A stretch of DNA of 27,979 nucleotides from UMGS1519 sp963621885. GTDB taxonomy: Bacteria; Actinomycetota; Coriobacteriia; Coriobacteriales; Eggerthellaceae. The position numbers and the translations under genes are program-made. The stretch is taken from assembly GCA_963621885.1 (NCBI GenBank), contig CAVFFT010000062.1, forward strand, positions 1-27,979, in the 5' to 3' direction. Positions within the stretch are counted from its first letter, which is position 1, and the number at the start of each line of letters is the position of its first letter. This document shows, piece by piece, positions 8,018 to 16,681 of the stretch. The notes under the pieces are model-generated. The model saw only the letters and a list, made by a program, of their open reading frames with translations, was not told the origin of the DNA and searched no databases.

Positions 8018-8049
8018 AGAGGGCGCTGACCTGAGTCAACGCCCTCTTT
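8018..8049. terminator. Terminator hairpin between aminotransferase-like gene and degV
   Basis: AGAGGGCG (8018-8025) pairs perfectly with CGCCCTCT (8040-8047). An inner TGAC/GTCA stem around CTGA is separated from it by a single c/a mismatch. TTT follows on the plus strand. The position is 20 nt after the plus-strand stop and about 50 nt before the minus-strand stop at 8101, which fits termination of both convergent genes. Confidence 0.75.
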
Positions 8050-8100
8050 GGCTATATGAGCCGTGTCAGTTTGCCGTGTTCGACCGGCGCGGGCACCTGA

Positions 8101-8976
8101 TTACTGGCGCGCGCTTGCGAGGAAGAAGAGGGCGACCGTTCCCGGACCGGCATGCGCGCCGATAACGGGATCAAGGTAGTTGATGACGATTTTCCCCGGG
8201 TTCAGGCGCTTCTGAATGCGCTCCGCCAGATACTCGGCGTCCTCCTGGCAATCGCCGTGGCAGATGAAAATGGTCTGATCCTCAACCGACTCGGTTGCGA
8301 ATTTCTCCATCTGGGAGCACAAGGCATCGAGCGACTTCTTACGGCCGCGCACCTTCAGGCGGGGGATGAGATGGCCCTCGTCGTCGACGTTGAGCACCGG
8401 CTTGATGTTGAGCAGCGTACCCGCCCAGGCGCTCGTTTTGCTTACGCGTCCGCCGCGGAAGAGGAACATCAGGTCGTCAACGGTGAACCAGTGGCCGACC
8501 TTGAACTTGTTGTCCTCGACCCATTGGGCCACTTCTTCAATGGAGGCGCCCGCGATGCGCTTTTGCGCGGCGAGGTAGACGATCAGGCCTTCGCCACCGG
8601 CGGCGGCAAGCGTGTCGATATGGATGAGCTTGCGGTCGGGGTATTCGGCGGCGAGCTCGTCCATGATGAGGCGGGTCGACTCGTAGGTGCCCGAAAGGCC
8701 GCTCGAGAAGCCGATATAGAGCACGTCGCGTCCCGCATCGAGAATTTCGCGAATCGCCTTTTCCGAATCGGCGGAATTGGGGAGCGAGGTGGTGAAGACG
8801 GTGCCTTCGCGCATCTGCTCGAAGAAGACCTTGAGGTCCGTCTGCTTGCCCTTGCAATAGCTGACGGTTTCCTCGCCATCATGAATGAATCGCAGGGGAA
8901 GCACCGTGATGCCCAGCTCGTCGTACATTGCCTCGGTCAGATTTGCGCTTGAGTCGGTAACAATGTCATATGCCAT
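8101..8976 (-). CDS. DegV family fatty-acid-binding protein
   Basis: DegV/FakB proteins bind a fatty acid and present it to the kinase FakA for incorporation into phospholipid; a general lipid-binding role is the safest call. Family features are the N-terminal DIVTDSSANLTEAMYDELGI, FTTSLPNSADSEKA, YIGFSSGLSGTYESTRL, IDTLAAAGGEGLIV, and the FRGGRVSKT and NIKPVL segments. The C-terminal GAHAGPGTVAL is also typical. Length is about 291 residues against a usual 280-290. The start is uncertain: ATG 8976 places DIVTDSS close to the N-terminus as in the family, but an ATG at 8991 and a TTG at 8997 are in frame and no strong ribosome site is visible for any. No fakA-like gene is in the window. Confidence 0.9.
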   Translation of the reverse strand: MAYDIVTDSSANLTEAMYDELGITVLPLRFIHDGEETVSYCKGKQTDLKVFFEQMREGTVFTTSLPNSADSEKAIREILDAGRDVLYIGFSSGLSGTYESTRLIMDELAAEYPDRKLIHIDTLAAAGGEGLIVYLAAQKRIAGASIEEVAQWVEDNKFKVGHWFTVDDLMFLFRGGRVSKTSAWAGTLLNIKPVLNVDDEGHLIPRLKVRGRKKSLDALCSQMEKFATESVEDQTIFICHGDCQEDAEYLAERIQKRLNPGKIVINYLDPVIGAHAGPGTVALFFLASARQ

Positions 8977-9147
8977 ATCATATCCAATCATAGACAACTA
9001 ACTTATCTAGTATTCTATAACAGATAGCTGGATGATGATGTGTGAATTAGGCATGTAACACAAATTAACAACTCCCGCATTCGCATGCCAACAAGCGCTT
9101 GATGTGTGCGTTCATGGAAGCGTTTCCGTATGCCCACGCCATTGTCC

Positions 9148-9153
9148 TATAAT
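9148..9153 (+). promoter_or_regulatory. -10 element of the ileS operon promoter
   Basis: A perfect TATAAT lies about 40 nt before the ileS start codon. The bases about 17-19 nt upstream (TTTCCG/TTCCGT) make only a weak -35. No T-box antiterminator core was seen between this and the gene, so the leader is short, about 35 nt. Confidence 0.55.
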
Positions 9154-9194
9154 GCGATTCTGTGTTTTCAGTATAGATGAAAGACGAGGCAACC

Positions 9195-12041
9195 GTGGCT
9201 AACAGCTACAAAGACACGATGAACCTGCCGCAGACCGATTTTCCCATGCGCGGCAACCTTCCGAAGAACGAGCCGGCTCGGCTCGACAAGTGGAACGACA
9301 TCGACATTTACCGCAAGGTTCTCGAGAAGAACAAGGACGGCAAGCCGTTTGTGCTTCATGATGGCCCGCCGTACGCGAATGGCCCCATCCATATCGGCCA
9401 TGCCTTCAACAAGATTCTCAAGGACTTCGTGATCAAGAGCCATGCGCAGCGTGGCTACTTCACGCCGTATATTCCCGGTTGGGACTGCCACGGCCAGCCG
9501 ATTGAGCATATGGTGGAAACGACGCTCGGAACCGAGAAGTTCCGCGAGACGCCGCAGCCCGAGATTCGCCGCCTCTGCCGCGAATGGGCCGAGAAGTACG
9601 TGAACATCCAGCGTGACGGCTTCCGCCGCCTGGGCGTGAATGCCGATTGGGAGCATCCGTACCTCACCTTCGTGCCCAACTTTGAGGCGGGCAATATCGA
9701 GATCTTCAAGAAGCTCTACCTTGATGGCGCCATCTACCATGGTCGCAAGCCGATTCACTGGTGCAGCCATTGCCACACGGCTCTGGCCGAAGCCGAAATC
9801 GAGTACGGCGACGAGATTTCGCCCGCCATCTACGTCCGTTTCGAAATGACGACGACGCCTGCGGGCCTCGAGGCCTGGGAAGGCAAGCTCGACGTGCTCA
9901 TTTGGACGACGACGCCGTGGACCCTGCCGGCTGACGACGCGGTCATCCTGCATCCGGAAGCGGAGTATGTCGCGGTAAACCATGAGGGTCGCGCCTTCAT
10001 CGTCGCTCGCGCGCTTTACGAGAAGCTTGTCGCCAAGTTCGGCTGGGACGACGCGGCTCTTATCGAGGGCTGGTCGGCCACGGGCACCGAGCTTGAGGGC
10101 AACCGCTACAAGCAGCCCATTTTCGCTGATCAGGGCGAAGAGGGCGTCTTCATCTACGCTGACTACGTCACGCTTGAAGATGGTACCGGCATCGTTCACA
10201 GCGCTCCGGGCCATGGCGTCGACGACTACCTGGCCGGCGTGAAGTTCGGCGTGCCGGTTGTCATGCCGGTCGACGACGACGGCTGCTTCTATTCCGGCGA
10301 CAAGATGGGCACGGGTGGCCCGTTCTCCGGCATGGAAGTGACCGAGGCCAACCCCGTCATCATCGAGTGGCTCCGCGAGCGCGGCACCCTCGTTCTGCAT
10401 GAGGACATCAACCACAGCTATCCGCACTGCTGGCGTTGCCATGAGCCGGTCATTTTCCGCGCGACGACGCAGTGGTTCGTCTCGATGGAGGAGACGGGCC
10501 TGCGCAAGGCGGCGCTTTCCGCAATCGAGAACGACGTGAAGTGGGTTCCCGCCTGGGCATCGAACCGCATCGGCTCGATGGTGGCGGATCGTCCCGACTG
10601 GTGCATTTCGCGCCAGCGTTCGTGGGGTGTGCCCATTCCGGTGTTCACCTGCGCGAAGTGCGGCGAAACGGTTGCGACCGAAGCGACCTTCGACGCGGTC
10701 ATCTCGCTTTTCTACACCGAGGGCGCCGATGCCTGGTTCACGAAGAAGCCGGCGGAATATCTGCCCGCCGACACCTGCTGCCCGAAGTGCGGCGCGGGTG
10801 TGGACGATTTGCTTCCCGAAAAGGACATTCTCGATGTGTGGTGGGAGAGTGGCGTTTCGCATCAGAGCGTCTTGCGCCACCGCGCGTCCGAAGGCCTCAC
10901 CTGGCCGGCCGACATGTATCTTGAAGGCTCCGACCAGCATCGCGGCTGGTTCCAGTCGTCGCTGCTCACGAGCGTTGCCGCTTATGGTCAGCCGCCGTAC
11001 AAGTCGGTCATGCATTGCGGTTTCACCGTCGATGAGAACGGCGAGAAGATGTCGAAGTCGAAGGGCAACGGCATCGACCCGGCGGAGGTCATGAACAAGT
11101 ACGGCGCCGATGTTCTGCGCCTGTGGGTGTCGTCGGTCGACTACGCGCAGGACGTGAGGATTTCCGACGCCATCCTGAAGCAGGTCTCCGACGCCTATCG
11201 CAAGTTCCGCAACAGCTTCCGCTTCGTCCTGGGCAACATCTCCGACTTCGACGAGAGCAAGGCTGTCGCCAGCTGGGATGAGCTCGAGCCGATTGACCAG
11301 TACATGATGGCGCGCACCTGGGCGTTTGTGGGCGAGATTGAGGATGCCTACGACAACTACCAGTACAACACCGTCTATCGTTGCTGCTACGACTTCGTGA
11401 ATGAGCTTTCGAGCGTCTATCTCGACGTGACGAAGGACCGCCTGTACGCGGAAGCGCCGGATTCCCCGCGTCGCCGCGCTGTTCAGACGGTGCTCTACAA
11501 CATCCTGAACGTGCTCGTGCGTGTGCTGTCGCCGATCATCTCCTTCACCTGCGACGAGGTGTGGGAGCACTTCCCGCCGGCGCTGCGCGAAGCGGCCGAC
11601 CGTCCGGTGAGCGTCCAGCTCGCGGGCTGGCCCGAGAAGGACAGCTTCAAGCCCGCGCTGCCCGCTGATGGCGGCAAGGCGGCGCTCGCGGTCTTCGCGA
11701 ATGCGATGGAGATGCGCGATGTCGTCACCAAGGCGCTTGAGGATGCCCGCAACAACGGCCTCGTGAACAAGAGCCAGGAAGCGCGTGTGAAGCTTGTCGT
11801 GCCCGCCGAGGTGTACGACGCGGTTTCCTCCTTTGACGTCGCGGTCTTCGAAGAGCTCTTCATTGTGAGCGGCTTCGAGATGGAAAGCGGCGCCGAATAC
11901 CAGTGCGAGGTTCTCGCGGCTGAAGGCGAGAAGTGCCCGCGCTGCTGGAACTACCGCACGCTTGGTGGCAACGCGAAGCATGCCGATGTGTGCGAACGCT
12001 GCGGCAACGCGCTCGACGAGATGGGTTCTGACCAGAACTAA
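9195..12041 (+). CDS. ileS: Isoleucyl-tRNA synthetase
   Basis: IleS charges tRNA-Ile with isoleucine and edits mischarged valine. The 948-residue class I synthetase has GPPYANGPIHIGHAFNKILK (HIGH at about 66-69), the editing insertion beginning near WTTTPWTLPADDAV, WCISRQRSWGVPIPVF, HRGWFQSSLLTS, and KMSKS at about 618-622. The C-terminal zinc-binding pairs are CPRC and CERC. The start at GTG 9195 is favoured because GAGG lies 5 nt upstream and the protein then begins (M)ANSYKDTMNLPQTDFPMRG; an ATG at 9177 has no ribosome site. The stop overlaps the lspA start by one base (TAATG), indicating a coupled ileS-lspA-rluD transcript. It is the bacterial type with a C-terminal zinc finger. Confidence 0.97.
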   Translation: MANSYKDTMNLPQTDFPMRGNLPKNEPARLDKWNDIDIYRKVLEKNKDGKPFVLHDGPPYANGPIHIGHAFNKILKDFVIKSHAQRGYFTPYIPGWDCHGQPIEHMVETTLGTEKFRETPQPEIRRLCREWAEKYVNIQRDGFRRLGVNADWEHPYLTFVPNFEAGNIEIFKKLYLDGAIYHGRKPIHWCSHCHTALAEAEIEYGDEISPAIYVRFEMTTTPAGLEAWEGKLDVLIWTTTPWTLPADDAVILHPEAEYVAVNHEGRAFIVARALYEKLVAKFGWDDAALIEGWSATGTELEGNRYKQPIFADQGEEGVFIYADYVTLEDGTGIVHSAPGHGVDDYLAGVKFGVPVVMPVDDDGCFYSGDKMGTGGPFSGMEVTEANPVIIEWLRERGTLVLHEDINHSYPHCWRCHEPVIFRATTQWFVSMEETGLRKAALSAIENDVKWVPAWASNRIGSMVADRPDWCISRQRSWGVPIPVFTCAKCGETVATEATFDAVISLFYTEGADAWFTKKPAEYLPADTCCPKCGAGVDDLLPEKDILDVWWESGVSHQSVLRHRASEGLTWPADMYLEGSDQHRGWFQSSLLTSVAAYGQPPYKSVMHCGFTVDENGEKMSKSKGNGIDPAEVMNKYGADVLRLWVSSVDYAQDVRISDAILKQVSDAYRKFRNSFRFVLGNISDFDESKAVASWDELEPIDQYMMARTWAFVGEIEDAYDNYQYNTVYRCCYDFVNELSSVYLDVTKDRLYAEAPDSPRRRAVQTVLYNILNVLVRVLSPIISFTCDEVWEHFPPALREAADRPVSVQLAGWPEKDSFKPALPADGGKAALAVFANAMEMRDVVTKALEDARNNGLVNKSQEARVKLVVPAEVYDAVSSFDVAVFEELFIVSGFEMESGAEYQCEVLAAEGEKCPRCWNYRTLGGNAKHADVCERCGNALDEMGSDQN

Positions 12042-12562
12042 TGGAAACGGGAAACCGCGGAGGAATGCGAAAACGCAACGCCCTTGTTTTCGGGGGCGTT
12101 GCTTTCGTGTGGCTTATCCTCGATCACTTCACGAAGGTGTGGGCGGAAACGGCGGAAGTGCCCGGCACGCTCATCGCCGATGGGGTGCCCGGCGTTTTCG
12201 ACTTCACGCTCGTTCACAACACGGGCGCGGCGTGGGGCGTGCTTGGCGGCTCCACCTTTGCCTTGGGAATATTCGCGCTGGTATTCTGCGGATTCCTTTT
12301 GGTGCTCGCCCATATTCGCGCGGATAGGGCATCCGCCTTCGAAATGCTTGGCTACGGGCTCGTGCTTGCGGGCGGCTTGGGCAATGCCATCGACCGCTTC
12401 GTGAATGGCTATGTGGTGGATTTCATTTGCGCGCGCTTTATCGACTTCCCGGTGTTCAATGTCGCCGATATTGGCGTGACCTGCGGATTCGTTCTCATAA
12501 TTATTTTCTACCTTCACGCCATGCGTCATGAGGGCGACGAGGCGGGAAAGGATGTGGCCTAG
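12041..12562 (+). CDS. lspA: Lipoprotein signal peptidase (signal peptidase II)
   Basis: LspA is the membrane aspartyl protease that removes signal peptides from diacylated prolipoproteins, such as the lipoprotein encoded at 25409. The 173-residue protein has four hydrophobic segments (about 14-28, 67-92, 103-113 and 144-160) and the conserved blocks LDHFTKVW, VHNTGAAWG, GGLGNAIDRF and VVDFI. The block FPVFNVADIGVTCG carries the second catalytic residue; the catalytic pair is Asp118 and Asp143. The ATG at 12041 overlaps the ileS stop. An alternative ATG at 12065 has GGAGG only 1 nt upstream, too close to serve it well. The rluD-like gene starts 1 nt after the stop. Confidence 0.95.
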   Translation: METGNRGGMRKRNALVFGGVAFVWLILDHFTKVWAETAEVPGTLIADGVPGVFDFTLVHNTGAAWGVLGGSTFALGIFALVFCGFLLVLAHIRADRASAFEMLGYGLVLAGGLGNAIDRFVNGYVVDFICARFIDFPVFNVADIGVTCGFVLIIIFYLHAMRHEGDEAGKDVA

Positions 12563-12563
12563 G

Positions 12564-13601
12564 ATGCCCCGACAGCTTTTGCATACCGTATCCGCTGAAG
12601 AATCCGGCATGCGCCTCGATGCGGCGCTGGCGCTTTCGGGCTGCTATGCCACGCGCAGCATCGCCGCGAAGCATATCGAGGCGGGGGAGGTGTTCCTTAA
12701 CGGGAAGCAGCCGCAGAAGCGCACCGAGGTGACGGAAGGCGACACCGTCGTCTACGCCGAGCATGTGGACGACGAGATCGTGGCGCTTTACGGGCAGGAC
12801 ATTCCGCTCGATGTCCGCTACGAAGACGACGAGATCATCGTCATCTCGAAGCAGCGGGGCCTCATTTGCCACCCGAGTCATGACCATGCGGACGAGACGC
12901 TGGTGAACGCGCTCATTCACCGTTACGGCCATGAGAATCTTGCTCATGTGCAGGGCGACGACCGTCCGGGCATCGTCCATCGTCTCGATGGCGACACGAG
13001 CGGCTTGATGATTTGCGCGAAGGACGACGCGGCGGGCGATGCCCTTCAGCTGGCGATTCGCCTGAAGAACGTCGACCGACGCTATATCGCGCTTGTCCAC
13101 GGGATCATCGCGGCGAACAGCGGCGAGATCGACGCGCCTATCGCGCGCAACCACAAGACCGGTTCCACCATGCGTGTTTCCAATGACGCATCTGCCCGCG
13201 AGGCTCTGACGAGCTTCCGCGTGCTCGAGCGCTTCGAGGCGGGCAACCGCGACGACGGCTACACGCTCGTGGAATGCAAGCTTTTCACCGGGCGCACGCA
13301 CCAGATTCGCGTGCACATGCAGTACATCCGGCATTGCATCGTGGGCGACCCCTTCTACGGAAGCCACGGCCCGCATGCGCAGCTGAAGCTCGACCGGCAG
13401 TTCCTCCATTCGTACCGCCTGGGGTTCACCCATCCGTCGAATGGCGAGCAGCTGCTCTTCATCGACTACCTCCCGGGCGACCTGGCGCAGGCGCTTGCGC
13501 GGCTCCAGTCGCGTTCCTTTGAAGTGACGCCGGCAGGCGAAGAGGTGCACGCGCTGCTTCTTGAGGCGAAGGAAAAGGGAGGACTGCTCGAGCGGTCGTA
13601 A
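12564..13601 (+). CDS. RluA/RluD-family pseudouridine synthase
   Basis: The enzyme isomerises uridine to pseudouridine, in 23S rRNA for RluD-type members. The 345-residue protein starts with an S4 RNA-binding domain (about 12-65, MRLDAALALSGCYATRSIAA ... GEVFLNGK). The catalytic domain has IVHRLDGDTSGLMICAK, where Asp142 is the nucleophile, then RYIALVHG and FTGRTHQIRVHMQYI. RluD itself is the closest layout, but RluA/RluC alternatives cannot be excluded. The ATG at 12564 sits one base after the lspA stop. An in-frame ATG at 12552 overlapping lspA is possible and lies just behind GGGAAAGG. The gene is the third in the ileS-lspA operon, a common arrangement in Gram-positives. Confidence 0.93.
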   Translation: MPRQLLHTVSAEESGMRLDAALALSGCYATRSIAAKHIEAGEVFLNGKQPQKRTEVTEGDTVVYAEHVDDEIVALYGQDIPLDVRYEDDEIIVISKQRGLICHPSHDHADETLVNALIHRYGHENLAHVQGDDRPGIVHRLDGDTSGLMICAKDDAAGDALQLAIRLKNVDRRYIALVHGIIAANSGEIDAPIARNHKTGSTMRVSNDASAREALTSFRVLERFEAGNRDDGYTLVECKLFTGRTHQIRVHMQYIRHCIVGDPFYGSHGPHAQLKLDRQFLHSYRLGFTHPSNGEQLLFIDYLPGDLAQALARLQSRSFEVTPAGEEVHALLLEAKEKGGLLERS

Positions 13602-13620
13602 GATTGCGTGTGGTCGAATG

Positions 13621-13770
13621 CGCGCGAACGTAAGACGCGCGAACGTTGCGGCGGGCGCGTGAGCCAGCGAGGCTGCGGGCGAAAGTGCGCATCCGGTCGC
13701 TGCTGACGCCGCGATGCGCACGGGCGCGGCCGCGAGTGCGAGGCAGTCGCGGCTGACGTCGCGATTCACG
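13621..13770. repeat. GC-rich extragenic direct repeats between rluD-like gene and coaBC
   Basis: The 220-bp gap before coaBC has no gene. It carries two copies of CGCGCGAACGT about 17 bp apart (near 13622 and 13639). It also carries two copies of a roughly 25-bp word, GTCGC.GCTGACG.CGCGAT, at 13696-13721 and 13746-13770, 50 bp apart. The composition is extremely GC-rich with CG dinucleotides. No promoter is obvious apart from the less GC-rich stretch GAGTTTGCAATTTAGCC at about 13774-13790. Confidence 0.5.
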
Positions 13771-13821
13771 AGCGAGTTTGCAATTTAGCCGCCAGCAAGC
13801 GGCTTGAAGGGGAGGATGGCC

Positions 13822-15021
13822 ATGGCGCAGAAAACCGTTGTGCTGGGAGTGACCGGCTGCATTGCCGCCTACAAGTCGTGCTATGTGGTGCGCGGGCTTC
13901 AGAAGGCCGGCGTGCGCGTGAAAGTCGTCATGACCGAGCATGCGACCCATTTCGTCGACCCGGTGACCTTCCGCGCGCTTACGCATGAGGAAGTGGCAGT
14001 GGGCCTGTTCGACAATCCGTCGGACCCGATTCACCATATCAGCCTCGCGCAGGAAGCGGACGTTTTCGCGATTGCGCCGTGCACGGCCAACATGATGGCG
14101 AAAATCACCTGCGGTCTTGCCGACGATCTGCTTTCGACCTCGGCGCTTGCGACGACCGCGCCGCTGCTGATCGCACCCGCGATGAACGTGCACATGTACG
14201 AGAACGTCGCAACGCAGGAGAACATCGCCCGCCTGAAGGCGCGCGGCATCCATTTCGTACAGCCGGGCGTGGGTTATCAGGCCTGCGGCGATGTGGGGAA
14301 GGGCCGCATGTCCGAGCCTGACGAGATTGTCGCGGAAATCCTGCGCCTGCTCGAGGTCAAGCGCGACCTCGAAGGCAGGAAGATTCTCATTACCGCAGGT
14401 CCAACGCGTGAGCGCATCGACCCGGTTCGTTTCATCTCGAACGACTCCTCGGGAAAGATGGGCTTCGCTCTTGCTCAGGAGGCCTCTGCGCGCGGCGCAC
14501 AGGTGACGCTCGTGACCGGCCCGGTTTCGCTTGAAGACCCGGCGGGTGTGGATGTCATTCGCATCGAGAGCGCCCGTGATCTGCTTGAGGCGTGCCGTTC
14601 TCCTTTCGAAGAAGCCGATGCTGCCATTTTCGCGGCGGCGGTGGCAGACAAACGTCCTGCTCGTGCGGCGAATGCCAAGCTGAAGAAGGGGAAGGACGAC
14701 GATTTGCTCAGCCATATCGAGCTCGTCGAGAACCCTGATGTGCTTGCGACGCTTGCTGCTGAAAAGGGCGAGCGCGTGGTTGTAGGCTTTGCCGCCGAGA
14801 CGAACGATGTGATTGCGAACGCGCGCGCCAAGTTCGAGAAGAAGGGCGCGGATTTCATCGTCGCGAACGAAGTTGGCTCGGGCAAGGCGTTCGGCACTGC
14901 CGACAACGAGGTGTGGCTCGTTCATGGCGAAGGCGAAATCCATGTGCCGTCTGCCAACAAGCGTGATGTTGCCGATGCCATTCTCGATGAGGTGGCGCGT
15001 CGACTGGAAGCGGGGGAATAG
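13822..15021 (+). CDS. coaBC: Bifunctional phosphopantothenoylcysteine decarboxylase / phosphopantothenate-cysteine ligase
   Basis: CoaBC performs two consecutive steps of coenzyme A synthesis: ligation of cysteine to 4'-phosphopantothenate and decarboxylation to 4'-phosphopantetheine. The 399-residue protein has the N-terminal FMN-dependent CoaC domain with GVTGCIAAYK, HHISL (catalytic His), IAPAMNVHMYEN (Asn122) and GYQACGDVGKGRM (Cys155). The C-terminal CoaB domain starts at ILITAGPTRERIDPVRFISN and includes SSGKMGFALA and GFAAET. ATG 13822 is chosen because GGAGG lies 6 nt upstream; ATG 13816 directly abuts that site. A ketopantoate-reductase-family gene at 17494 might supply the same pathway, but it lies in another operon. 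Confidence 0.96.
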   Translation: MAQKTVVLGVTGCIAAYKSCYVVRGLQKAGVRVKVVMTEHATHFVDPVTFRALTHEEVAVGLFDNPSDPIHHISLAQEADVFAIAPCTANMMAKITCGLADDLLSTSALATTAPLLIAPAMNVHMYENVATQENIARLKARGIHFVQPGVGYQACGDVGKGRMSEPDEIVAEILRLLEVKRDLEGRKILITAGPTRERIDPVRFISNDSSGKMGFALAQEASARGAQVTLVTGPVSLEDPAGVDVIRIESARDLLEACRSPFEEADAAIFAAAVADKRPARAANAKLKKGKDDDLLSHIELVENPDVLATLAAEKGERVVVGFAAETNDVIANARAKFEKKGADFIVANEVGSGKAFGTADNEVWLVHGEGEIHVPSANKRDVADAILDEVARRLEAGE

Positions 15022-15075
15022 CCTTCCGCGTAAGGCAGAAGTCCCAAACAGGTTGTGCACACTTTGCGACGGGGC

Positions 15076-15103
15076 TTGCATTATTGCGTGGGGATTGTAA
15101 TAT
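15076..15103 (+). promoter_or_regulatory. Promoter of tRNA-Pro
   Basis: TTGCAT (15076-15081) and TAATAT (15098-15103) are separated by 16 bp and placed 12 bp before the mature tRNA 5' end. The region between coaBC and the tRNA is locally AT-rich at the -10, with an overlapping TATAAA at 15103 as an alternative. Confidence 0.6.
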
Positions 15104-15114
15104 ATAAACGTTTT

Positions 15115-15191
<77 letters not shown>

Positions 15192-15200
15192 GAAACGATA

Positions 15201-15230
15201 CGGGCCAGGAATTCGTTCCTGGCCCGTTTT
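15201..15230 (+). terminator. Intrinsic terminator of tRNA-Pro
   Basis: A perfect 11-bp stem, CGGGCCAGGAA / TTCCTGGCCCG, closes a TTCG tetraloop and is followed by TTTT. It begins 10 nt after the tRNA CCA end. Confidence 0.93.
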
Positions 15231-15344
15231 GCGTCTCGTCCCGTTTTCGGCTCTGCGGGCACGGTGCTGTGAAGAATAGGGGCTCAAGGCGCGACCCCGC
15301 TACTCACCTGCAATAAAATTGGGCATAGCGCACCCGCAGTTCAG

Positions 15345-16274
15345 CTATTCGCTTTCGACAAAATCGGGACGCTCGTAGGCGGGCGCTTCATATTCCAATA
15401 GGAAATCGATAAACGCCTGCGTCGCCGGGTTCAGAGACGCCTCCTCGCGTCTCGTGAGCGAAATGGGGTAGAAGTCTTCGGATCCGGGCACGTCGAGCGG
15501 CAGAATCACCATGTTCGAATCGGGTGGCAGGTTGGAAGTGAGCATCGTGAGTGCCACGCTCGACTCATGCACCGCGAGTGCGCCTAGAATGACCTCGTCC
15601 TCGTAATTGCGCACCAGCGTGAGCTTCTCGAGCGGCGCGTTGGTGTTGCGCAGGAAGGTCTCGAGCGTCTCGCCGCACGCGATTCCGCGCCGGTAAGTGA
15701 TGACGGTGTGCCCAATGAGGTTCTCGTAGCGCACCTTCTTGAGTGCGGCCAAAGGGTGCTCGCGATGCACGGCGACCACAAGCCGCTGATGGAAGAGCGT
15801 CGTGCAGGCGATGCCCGGACGCTGCACCGGTCCGGCAATCACCAGGTCGCAAATGCCCTGTTCAAGCTTGTCGTTCAGGGGAGCGGTTTCACCTTGCAGC
15901 ACGTGGAATTCCACCTTGTCGCCGAAGCGGCTGCGGAATTCCTGCATGGCGGCGGGCAGATAGCCCGAACGCACCGTGGCGATGGCTCCCACGTTGATCG
16001 TCCCCGACAGGCTACCGTGCCGCCGGTCGAGCTCCGCCACGCCGCGATCGATGGAGGCGAGTCCCTCGGAAATGTATTTCAGGAACACGCGTCCGTCGTC
16101 GGTGAGCTGGACGTTGCGGCCGACTTTGCAGAAGAGCGCGCAGCCAAGCTCGCGTTCGAGCGCGGCGATGGAATGGGAAAGGGCCGATTGGGTGACGTGC
16201 AGGCTCTCGGCCGAGCGCGTGTAATGCTCGGTCTTCGCGAGGTGGCAAAAGTAGGTCAGTTGCGCGAGATTCAC
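15345..16274 (-). CDS. LysR-family transcriptional regulator
   Basis: This 309-residue protein has the typical LysR length and layout. The N-terminal winged HTH (VNLAQLTYFCHLA, HYTRSAESLHVTQSALSHSI, ALERELGCALFCKVGRNVQL, about residues 1-65) is followed by a linker helix and a periplasmic-binding-like effector domain starting near GTINVGAIATVRSGYLPAAM. The start is GTG 16274, with AAGGAGAG upstream; in-frame codons up to 16481 give an extension that is not family-like. It is divergent from the MaoC/VOC/dehydrogenase genes and is expected to control them in response to a small-molecule ligand, as is usual for this family. The ligand is unknown. Confidence 0.94.
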   Translation of the reverse strand: MNLAQLTYFCHLAKTEHYTRSAESLHVTQSALSHSIAALERELGCALFCKVGRNVQLTDDGRVFLKYISEGLASIDRGVAELDRRHGSLSGTINVGAIATVRSGYLPAAMQEFRSRFGDKVEFHVLQGETAPLNDKLEQGICDLVIAGPVQRPGIACTTLFHQRLVVAVHREHPLAALKKVRYENLIGHTVITYRRGIACGETLETFLRNTNAPLEKLTLVRNYEDEVILGALAVHESSVALTMLTSNLPPDSNMVILPLDVPGSEDFYPISLTRREEASLNPATQAFIDFLLEYEAPAYERPDFVESE

Positions 16275-16443
16275 GGCTCTCCTTCCCGGGCGACGCTTCA
16301 CATGCTTTCCGCTTAGAGGCGGCGTCGCGCATATGAAACAACGCATGCAATTTCTTGCGCGCGGAGGCCTTTTGCCTCGCGCTTTTCGTGCCGACAGTGG
16401 TTTTTGAACCAAGTTCTTGTTGGCGCGCAAGCCCTCTGACCAG

Positions 16444-16475
16444 CACATATGCATACATGTGGTTCGTGCATACCA
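16444..16475. promoter_or_regulatory. Candidate LysR operator
   Basis: Two TGCA-centred words (ATGCATAC and GTGCATAC) lie 17 bp apart, and the first overlaps the imperfect dyad ACATATGCATACATGT. LysR regulators usually bind T-N11-A type dyads in the divergent region about 20-60 bp before the regulated -10, which is where this lies. This is inference only, without comparative support. Confidence 0.35.
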
Positions 16476-16577
16476 AAACATGAATGCGGCTCATATATTA
16501 GCTCATCTTCCATCAAATCTTTGCGACAGACATGAAAGGCTTGTTGGGATACCTTTGCGATATGAGGAAACGGCCCC

Positions 16578-16681
16578 GCGGGATGCGACGAAACCTGCGC
16601 GTCCCGCAGTGAAAAGCCCACAGGGCGCGGTGGTGTCCACGGGCATGGCAGGCCGCAATGCAAGCGCCATTCACCTGGCGC
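16578..16681 (+). promoter_or_regulatory. Two leader hairpins before the MaoC-like gene
   Basis: Hairpin one has GCGGGA + T + GCG (16578-16587) pairing with CGC + G + TCCCGC (16598-16607), giving 10 pairs including one U-G wobble around a 10-nt loop. Hairpin two is the perfect stem GCGCCA (16664-16669) / TGGCGC (16676-16681), ending 4 nt before the AAGGAGGT ribosome site. They could regulate or stabilise the transcript; no known riboswitch class was recognised. Confidence 0.4.

Noticed and set aside
9000..9194. Possible T-box riboswitch upstream of ileS
   Set aside because: No GGGTGGNACCGCG-like antiterminator core and no terminator hairpin were found. A TATAAT box leaves only about a 35-nt leader.
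9168..11981. Very long open frame (937 codons) on the minus strand inside ileS
   Set aside because: It is the antisense shadow of ileS, a by-product of GC-rich codon use. It shows no family motifs, while the plus strand carries every IleS signature.
13459..15081. 540-codon minus-strand open frame over coaBC
   Set aside because: Arg/His-rich shadow with no ribosome site or domain. CoaBC motifs are complete on the other strand.
16275..16481. N-terminal extension of the LysR protein to 16481
   Set aside because: LysR proteins begin at the HTH. GTG 16274 has AAGGAGAG upstream and gives the standard 309 residues.
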